The position numbers and the translations under genes are program-made. This document shows, piece after piece, positions 57,285-64,000 of a stretch of 64,000 bases of DNA. Within the stretch, counting starts at the first letter, position 1. Each line of letters opens with the position of its first letter. Below the pieces are notes generated by a model, which saw nothing but the letters and a program-made list of their open reading frames with translations, ran no database searches and was not told the DNA's origin. This DNA comes from Amblyomma americanum (Eukaryota > Arthropoda > Arachnida > Ixodida > Ixodidae): NCBI RefSeq assembly GCF_052857255.1, contig NW_027526485.1:186001-250000 (forward strand), in the 5' to 3' direction.

Positions 57285-60200
57285 AAGATGCAGTGATGAT
57301 GCAGGCAATGAACAAAGAACCCGCACTGAGCACAAAAGCAGCGAGCACTGAGAGCAGGAACATGGCCACTGAAACACTACGGTCACTTCGATGTCACTGA
57401 TTATCCGCAGCATAGCCTTCCGGGCACAAAACATAGTCGCAGTGTAGTCAGATTGGGGCACATCAGGGCACAGCGATTGGTAGGGTCTGAGGCACAAGAG
57501 GTGCGCAATATCAGGTTGAGGTAGGTCGAAGGTAGTCTCCAAGAAGGCCGGAGTGATCTCATAGGTGACGGCAGTGACCTAGCACCGCACAGAGAGCTTG
57601 ATGCAGCGAGATAGTGACCAAAGCAGGACAAGGTAGCTAGGGGTGAAAGAAACCATGTGGTGAAGGCGTTTGTAATAGTCCTGCTGTGATTTCTGCGAGG
57701 CGGGTAGTCGGGAGCATGCTAGATGGTGGGCTTGGTCGTAACTGGCAATCACGTCGTGGGCATATTCAGAAAGTACACCAGTAAAGATAGGAAGCAGTGC
57801 CCACAGGTAACGGGGGCTCTTCGCCGTACAAAAGATAGACTAGGGAGCAACCAAAGTGCAATGAAGGGAAGAGTTCTTTGCAAATGTTACGTAAGAGAAA
57901 GCAGTATTCCCGTCTCGAAGATCCAGTGAAATGTATATTGCGAGCATAACGGTAAGAGTGCTGCTAAGGCGCTAGGTGGGGCTATTTGTGCATATCATGT
58001 GTTTGAAGCTGGCAGGGGCATTGCATGAGCCGAAAGGTATAACCTTAAATTCATACAGCCCAGCAGGCACAACAAATGCCATCTTCTCGCGGTCTTGTTC
58101 ACCCATGGCGATTTGCCTACAGCCAGAGCACAGGCCAGTGGAGGAGAAAAGGAGAAAAATTTGGCACCTTAGAGACTATCAAGGGTGCAATTGATTAGTG
58201 GCAATGGCTAGACATCTTTTTTGGTTAATATTATTGAGGTATTGGTAATCCGAGCAGAACTGCTAAGAGCCATATTTTTTAGAGGATCATTGGTTAGTCC
58301 CAAGAGCTTCGGGAAGGCTCAATAATGTTCTTGGCAAATATCTTTACTAGCTCGTTTCAGATAACCTGGCGCTTGGGGTGAGACATACGGTAGGAGTGCC
58401 AGCAGTCAGGAGGGGCACCACCAGTTCCTATGTGACGTGTGACAGCTTGACCGAGGGCAGCTTTATGCAGATTAAAAGCGTGAGAAGCTGGGAAGATTAG
58501 GCAGGTGAGGGGTCAGTGGCTTACATGGTAGTGAACACGTCTGTTGAGAAAGGGAAATGCTGGCGGGTGGCATCGGGGCCGCGAACTAGGGTAGCATCTA
58601 ATGCAGCGACTTGGCAACAAGAAAGGCGAGAAAGCATGGTCACACAGATTGCGGATGGAAGTACTAAAGGGCAGACGCTGAAATTCAGAACTGGTAGGAA
58701 CAGTGTGTTGGCCTTGACAGCAGCAAACGTAAGGGGCAGCGCAGCGTTGCAGATGAGCAGTATATCGAGAATAGGTAATCTTTCAGATAATCTTTCATGG
58801 GCCACACACATTCAATCCATCTGTGCCAAAGCTTCAAGATCACTTGGGTACCTGCGCCGGAACTTGCGAAACGCCCCTAATAACGTGAGAAAAGTCGCTT
58901 ACTTAACAATCGTGCGTCCTCAACTAGAATTTGCTTCACCTATGTGGTCCCCTTATCAAAATTACCTGATCAACAAGCTTGAATCCGTACAAAATAGAGC
59001 CGCTCGTTTCATCACACAAAAGTACCACCCCCAGTCCAGTATCACTAAGATTAAACTTGATATCTCCCTCGAACCATTACATATTCGTCGCTCCATCGCT
59101 CTTTTATGCTTACTTCATAAATATCGTCATAGCACCAGGCCATCTCCCTTGCCCCTCGAAGAGCCTTCACGCATTTCACGCCGCCTACATAATCAGTATA
59201 GCATTACACGCATTTACGGAAGAACCTTAGCATTCAATTCATCTGCACTTCCACGTGCCATTATTCCTTGGAATGATCTTCCCAACTGTATCGCATCTAT
59301 CGGCAACCACCAATCATTTCAAGACCAACTGCACAAACATTTTCTTTAACGACATTGTGTCTTGCTTCAGGTTGTTCTGTGTCCTTGGTCCCCTTTTCTT
59401 CTCGTTGGTATTTTACAAAGTTTTGGTTTCTTGTGCAATTTCAGCCATCTGTATGTTTTTTATGACTACTGCTTTTTCTTTTTGATGCCTATTGGGCACT
59501 TGCGATGCATTCTTGCTACTAATTTAATTTTTGTTGCTCGCGGTGATGTATGTCTTTTAGTTACGTTTTGCCCTGTATATTTATAATTGTGTTTAATTTT
59601 TGCCTTGTATCACGCGTTGTTTTTAATTTATTCTTCCTATTTGCTTAATCTATTGTTTTGCCCCCCTTACTCAATGCCCTTCTGGGCCCTGTAAGGTATT
59701 TTGAAAAAAAAAAACAAACCATATAGTCACCATCAGGAACCGGCCGCAATGGGAACAGGGCAACAAAGGATGCAGTTTCAGATGGCAGGAAAACATTATC
59801 TTCAGAGAATATTAGAGGTGGGAAGCCCACAAGGAAGTTATCGAATAATGAGACCTCAAGATGGTACTCCTATAACCAGCCAATGAGAAGCGAATATTCC
59901 GACAGGAAATCTAAACCGAGAATCAGATCATGGGCGCACATGTGTCAAACGGCCAAACAAGCTGGGGTGCCGTGGCCAGCAGTAGCAGCACGAGCGCTGC
60001 ATTGGCCGTCAGAAACAAGAAATCCAGTATCCACAATGCACAGACAAAATGTCGCAGAAATAAGGACATTGCGATGACAGAGGTGAAAGTTGGAGCTTAT
60101 CACGGACTCATGCATGCCAGTGTCCATGAAAGCATATATGCAGCGTCACCTTTGGGGGCTGCATCAGCTAGTTTTCCAGATCGGAGCGCGATGAGGCGAC

Positions 60201-60965
60201 TGTGGGGATTGAGAGCAACAGCCTAGAAGCGACAACAAGAGGAAATATCGGCGAGAAGCATGCCTCCGAGGTGTGTGGTGGAGCTTGTGATGAGAAGCGG
60301 CAGGAAAAGTCTGGGCGGGAGCTAGGGGTGAAGACACTGTGGGGAGGTGAAAGGCATGGAGAGCGACTAGTGGAGTTGCCATAAGGATGCGACTAGGGTC
60401 TGCAGCAGTGCCGAGCAATGTAGCCTATGTGAGAGTAGTGAAAGCGGTTTTGTCGGTTGTCTGCGGGATTCCGGAGAAACAGTGGGGGTGGATACTGGTG
60501 GTTGGAACCTCAGTGCCAGCTGAGCAACCAAGAACACACACACTGCTGGATTGAGGTTCCAATTGCTAACTTCTTGCTACACGAATGCCTGGATGAGCAA
60601 CACAATAGGCAGAGACATATGACTGGGATAGGCACAAAGGCCTCTAATTTAAGACACACAATCCTTGCGACTGCGTCTGCGAAGGCAGGCATTTCAAAGA
60701 GTGGACGTGGTGGTAGCTGCTGGGCCTCAGAGGAAGGGGTTCCTACTGTTTTAGGAAGCCATGAAAACGGCTGCGGAATACAGCAGCTTTCAATTTGCTC
60801 GAAGCGATGGCACTCCTTGATGGTGCCAAAGATAGTGCAGTCCTTGCAGAGAAACAAATGAAAAGCATCATACACAATGCCATTGCAGCCCACGCTGTCT
60901 GATTGAGTCAAAGCAACGTCCACTTTGTGGCGAAGCGCCAGGACATCCAGAATATAGGTATGTAG
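57285..60965 (-). pseudogene. degenerate Ty3/gypsy gag-pol on minus strand, split by a non-LTR insertion
   Basis: Reading down the minus strand: gag near 60,510-60,960 ('FEQIESCCIPQPFSWLPK'), a worn zinc knuckle ('HYSHIGYIARHC', about 60,420), protease ('VDTGMHESVISS', 'HDLILGLDFLSEYSLLIGW') at about 59,840-60,127. After the inserted element come 'NAALPLTFAAVKANTLFLPV' (58,700), RT entry 'LTKKDV', 'CRQIAMGEQDREKMAFV' and 'GLYEFKVIPFGSCNAPASF' (58,000-58,140), then integrase tail 'LHHMVSFTPSYLVLLWS' (57,650) and 'VTYEITPAF'. Stops and shifts are frequent. The RT active-site region and integrase core are mostly lost. No LTR was recognised. The left arm retains only the gag portion. Confidence 0.8.
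58780..59713 (+). mobile_element. 5'-truncated non-LTR retrotransposon with poly(A), nested in gypsy
   Basis: The plus-strand frame reads the C-terminal part of a Jockey/CR1-like RT from 58,780: 'LSDNLSWATHIQSICAKASR', 'LGYLRRNLRNAPNNVRKVAY', 'IVRPQLEFASPMWSPYQNYL', 'VQNRAARFITQKY', ending 'QLHKHFL' at 59,349. The catalytic FADD region is missing. A 3' UTR leads to a pure A run at 59,704-59,713. Gypsy protease resumes immediately after. The frame is unbroken while the gypsy host is riddled with stops, so this insertion is younger. Confidence 0.85.
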
Positions 60966-61338
60966 AGTTCTGTGTGAATTCGTCGGTTATGTGCGCGCGT
61001 TCTGTGCCCGCGTGTATCTATTCTGCGCATTTTAGTCGTGTAGTAAAATCATCGACTGAACTCCCGATTGCACTTTTCACGTGTCTATAACTAAACGAGC
61101 TAGATGTAACAGCACAAAATAATGTCAAAACCTAAGCGACCATGCAAAGAGACGCTTTCGAGTGCCGCTGTGCAAAGGCGGTTACCGCTCGAACAAGGAG
61201 CGTGTATCCTTATGTTTAATGCACAACCTTATGGTACAGGTCTTGCAGAATGGAAACGAAACTTCAAAAGAGAAAAGAGAAGGCATAGGCCGGCAAAATC
61301 ACTCGTGAATCGGCTCACTCGTCCTCACTCACGTTAAT
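60966..61338. other. flank outside the right arm, nothing recognised
   Basis: An ATG frame at 61,122-61,337 (MSKPKRPCKETLSSAAVQRR) is basic and unrecognised. No similarity to the DNA outside the left arm (before 33,476) was seen. Confidence 0.4.
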
Positions 61339-61460
61339 ATCAGATCATGATCTGAGCCGTGGAGTAAGTCCGGACTAACATCAGATCACGTTCTGAGCCG
61401 CGGGATGAGCCCGGACTCATGTGCATATCATGATCTAAGTTGGGAGTTCGGGCTCGCGTT
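61339..61460. repeat. tandem repeat of about 41-45 bp with palindromic core
   Basis: Three units (61,339-61,379, 61,380-61,424, 61,425-61,460) share 'atcagatcatgatctgagcc' (a 14-bp palindrome CAGATCATGATCTG) followed by 'g(t/c)ggagtaagtccggact'-like sequence. Units are diverged and the third is truncated. Confidence 0.7.
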
Positions 61461-63230
61461 CAATACAATATACAATACTGCCAGTCTCAGTAAGAGACCG
61501 TGGCAGGTGGGCAACCAGTACAATATAATGTTCAAAACACAAAAGAGAAATTACAAGCAGATCAACAAAAAGAACTCTTACAATACATGTTGCATAACTA
61601 CTAGTAGGCAGGTTACTAAAGAATACCTTTAAGAGTCAGAGCTGTAACAAAAAAGAAAACAAGTACAGCAGCAGCCATTCATGCCAGCAAGCATGCTGGT
61701 ATTCGAAATATTTAACAATAGGAACTTGAAGAAAGCGATAAAAAGGCAACGGGTGGCAATAGACAATGCAATCATCCTTAAAAGTAACATAGTATCAAGA
61801 GATGTAATTGTTGGGCAGTCATCTGGTAAGATGTGGGCCTATTGGCACATTACTGATTCTTGTTACATTCTACTAATCTTGAAGCGAAGGAAGATAGTGA
61901 GTCCGACATGGTAATCGATGGATCGAGTCGATTCCATTTGCTGATGGCTAAAGGAAAGAAAGAATGCTTGAGAGTGTTCGTTCGGCATGAGTATTCAGCT
62001 AGCGTGTGCGCATGTTTGTGCCGGGATTGTCGTGACTGTGAGAAACATACGTATTTAAACACATCTATACTGTAATTGTTGTGTAGTAATTGATATAAAA
62101 ACTTCAGGCGGGATTCTTTTGCCCCAGATAATAGTGATGGAAGGCCAGATGATGCGGCAAGATCGGTAGGTGAAACAGAGGGTTTGTATTTGTTATGAAT
62201 GAACCTTACAGCTTTTCGTTGCACCTTGTCAAGCCGAGTGATGTTAGTGATTGATTGTGGGAACCAAACAGTGCTTGCGTATTCTAAACTTGGCCTTACG
62301 AGGGTAGTGTAGGCAAACAGTTTGGTGTTTTGAGGGGCCAGACGTAGGCATATTCTAAGAAAGAACAGCTTTCGCAAAGCCGCAGAGGTAATATTGGCTA
62401 TATGTGCGTCCCATCTTAGGTCAGGAGTTAAAGTTAACCCTAGGTATTTATGTTCAGAAACCCTTGAAAGAGTTGATTCCTTGATACTGTAGGCATAGTT
62501 ATGTGGCTGTTTTTTCCTGGTGACTGTCATGCAAGCGGATTTTTTATTGTTTAATGTCATCTGCCAAGTTTTACAACATTCAACAATTGTGTTAAGAGAG
62601 CTGCTTAGCATAAAGTAGTCTTCAGAATTTTTTATCGTTTTGTACAGAATGCAATCATCGGCGAAAAGTTTTATGTTACACTCAATATTGTTGGCAATAT
62701 CGTTGATGAAAACTAAGAACAACACTGGTCCTAGGACAGATCCTGCGGGACTCCTGATGTAACGGGAACTGGTCTTCATTGAACTTGTTCGAAATTTACA
62801 AATTGTGAGCGGTTCGTCAAAAAATCTGTGATCCAGTGTAACACTTGGCATCTCCAATTATGATGCCTAGTTTTGTTATTAGTTTGTTGTGGCTTACACT
62901 GTCAAATGCTTTAGAGAAGTCTAGTAGTATTATATCTGTTGGTCTGCAGTCGTCAATACTAAGGGCTAGGTCATGCACAACCTCTGTTAGTTGGGTGACG
63001 GTTGATAAGCCACGACGAAAGCCATGTTGATGGGGTGATAATAGGTTTTCCGTCTCCAGAAAGTGCTTTAAGTGTTTTGCTATAATGTGCTCCATGATTT
63101 TGCACGACGTACTGGTGAGGGAAATGGGTCGATAGTTAGAGGGTGAGTTTGTATCTCCGGATTTATGAATGGGTAGAACCTTTGCTTTTTTCCAATCGTC
63201 GGGTAGCTTCGAAGTTGATAAACGTGCTCA
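61461..63230 (-). pseudogene. CR1/L2/Jockey-like non-LTR reverse transcriptase, two main frameshifts
   Basis: On the minus strand the RT starts at about 63,225: 'LSTSKLPDDWKKAKVLPIHK', 'NYRPISLTSTSCKIMEH', 'HQHGFRRGLSTVTQLTEVV', motif A 'IILLDFSKAFDSVSHNKLI'. A frameshift near 62,850 and another at the 'GVPQG' turn (about 62,750) precede 'GSVLGPVLFLVFINDIANNI' and motif C 'KLFADDCILYKTI'. The thumb and C-terminus ('VSEHKYLGLTLTPDLRWDAH', 'VRPSLEYASTVWFPQS', 'FFPLAISKWNRLDPSI') stop near 61,850. The 3' UTR runs to about 61,461, with a TATTGTA-like tail. The 5' part (endonuclease, ORF1) is missing and ends next to a long microsatellite. Confidence 0.88.
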
Positions 63231-63252
63231 CATTCAGAGCCTGGCCAGGCTA

Positions 63253-63658
<406 letters not shown>

Positions 63659-64000
63659 TGTGACTGTTTAGGATAGCTGCAGTTAAAAGCTCACCGCATC
63701 ATCGTGTCTTCGGCATTGTAGGCGCGCAACTTGGGCGGTTGGGAGTAAAACCTATTCATCTGTCCTTTGTGCGAGTTTATAGGAGTCCTGCGTCAAGGGG
63801 AGCATGGGTTAGTTATGAGTTGAAATGTGCAAGTCTGCAGGAAATAGTGATGCGTAGGTGAGTCACAGGCGAGCTTATCTACCTGAGGAGGATAGAGGAG
63901 CCAAAACATATGCCATCACAATTAACTTGCAAAAAGGCCGAATCCTTGATCCTGGAGGTTTCCTTCAAAAATTTTAGTGGTGGATGCGGCGTATATAAAG
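63659..64000. other. window end, nothing recognised
   Basis: No reading frame or repeat of note is visible in the last 340 bases. Confidence 0.5.

Larger units (their letters stand above)
47848..60965 (-). repeat. right arm of giant inverted repeat
   Basis: This is the reverse complement of 33,476-44,818, with private changes: a 116-bp insertion (54,662-54,777), retention of 56,170-60,424, loss of the DNA equivalent to 41,446-41,988, and no PLE at about 50,857. Its outer end falls inside gypsy gag and its inner end at 'taggttgg' next to a PLE. Imperfect identity (about 2% by eye) argues against a simple assembly duplication. Confidence 0.93.

Noticed and set aside
33476..60965. Maverick/Polinton or another giant transposon with long terminal repeats
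   Set aside because: No polymerase, integrase or packaging genes tie the arms together, the spacer has only a PLE, and arm ends fall within other elements without a flanking duplication.
33476..60965. Pure assembly artefact (hairpin read)
   Set aside because: The arms differ by scattered substitutions and by clean insertions with target duplications in one arm only, which an artefact would not produce. Long-read confirmation is still desirable.

Overview
The window is repeat-dense animal DNA, most likely from a hard tick (Ixodida). The best clue is the tRNA-derived SINE family, with an A box 'gtggctcagtgg' and a B box 'gggttcgaaccc', which resembles the Ruka-type SINEs known from ticks. It is accompanied by Penelope-like elements (PLEs), short-LTR Ty3/gypsy elements, RTE-, I- and CR1/L2/Jockey-like non-LTR elements and GT-AG introns. 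I found no bacterial genes, rRNA, true tRNA gene, CRISPR array or convincing complete host protein gene. Nearly all recognisable coding sequence is transposon-derived, and most of it is broken.

Layout. 1-1,165: pogo/Tigger-like transposase with three in-frame stops. 1,200-2,510: 3' part of an RNase H-bearing non-LTR element ending in a TCTG tail. 5,022-5,660: PLE 3' end followed by a hairpin resembling a hammerhead core. 7,352-8,512: eroded Tigger-like element. 8,720-9,205: gypsy integrase tail. 11,473-19,460: short-LTR gypsy element with a perfect 5-bp target duplication. It keeps gag, the protease start and an open integrase frame but has lost reverse transcriptase. The gap holds an inverted copy of its own RNase H-integrase linker, into which a 4.8-kb PIF/Harbinger transposon inserted (3-bp duplication, transposase with two recognisable introns). 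20,168-21,675: RTE fragment, (TA)n run and an internally collapsed gypsy element. 25,990-28,260: RTE fragment, a SINE nested inside an opposite-strand SINE, and a PLE. 29,246-31,178: almost complete but broken animal CACTA-like transposase. 32,644-33,475: 5'-truncated non-LTR fragment.

From 33,476 to 60,965 the window is one giant inverted repeat. The left arm (33,476-44,818) is repeated in reverse in the right arm (47,848-60,965) around a 3.0-kb spacer. Sampled stretches differ by roughly 2% plus small indels (read by eye). Each arm has acquired private changes. The left arm has a 2.06-kb PLE insertion with an 11-bp duplication and a preserved empty site in the right arm. The right arm has a 116-bp insertion, also with an 11-bp duplication. 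The right arm keeps 4.25 kb of gypsy and nested elements that the left arm has lost, and the left arm keeps 0.54 kb missing from the right. The arms end inside a gypsy gag region rather than at transposon ends, which points to a segmental inverted duplication.

60,966-64,000 holds a short palindromic tandem repeat, a CR1/L2/Jockey-like reverse transcriptase on the minus strand, and a 400-bp TG/TCTG/CGCCTG microsatellite abutting its truncated 5' side. The elements do not form a pathway. They record layered insertion, nesting, template switching and inverted duplication in a heterochromatin-like or intergenic region.
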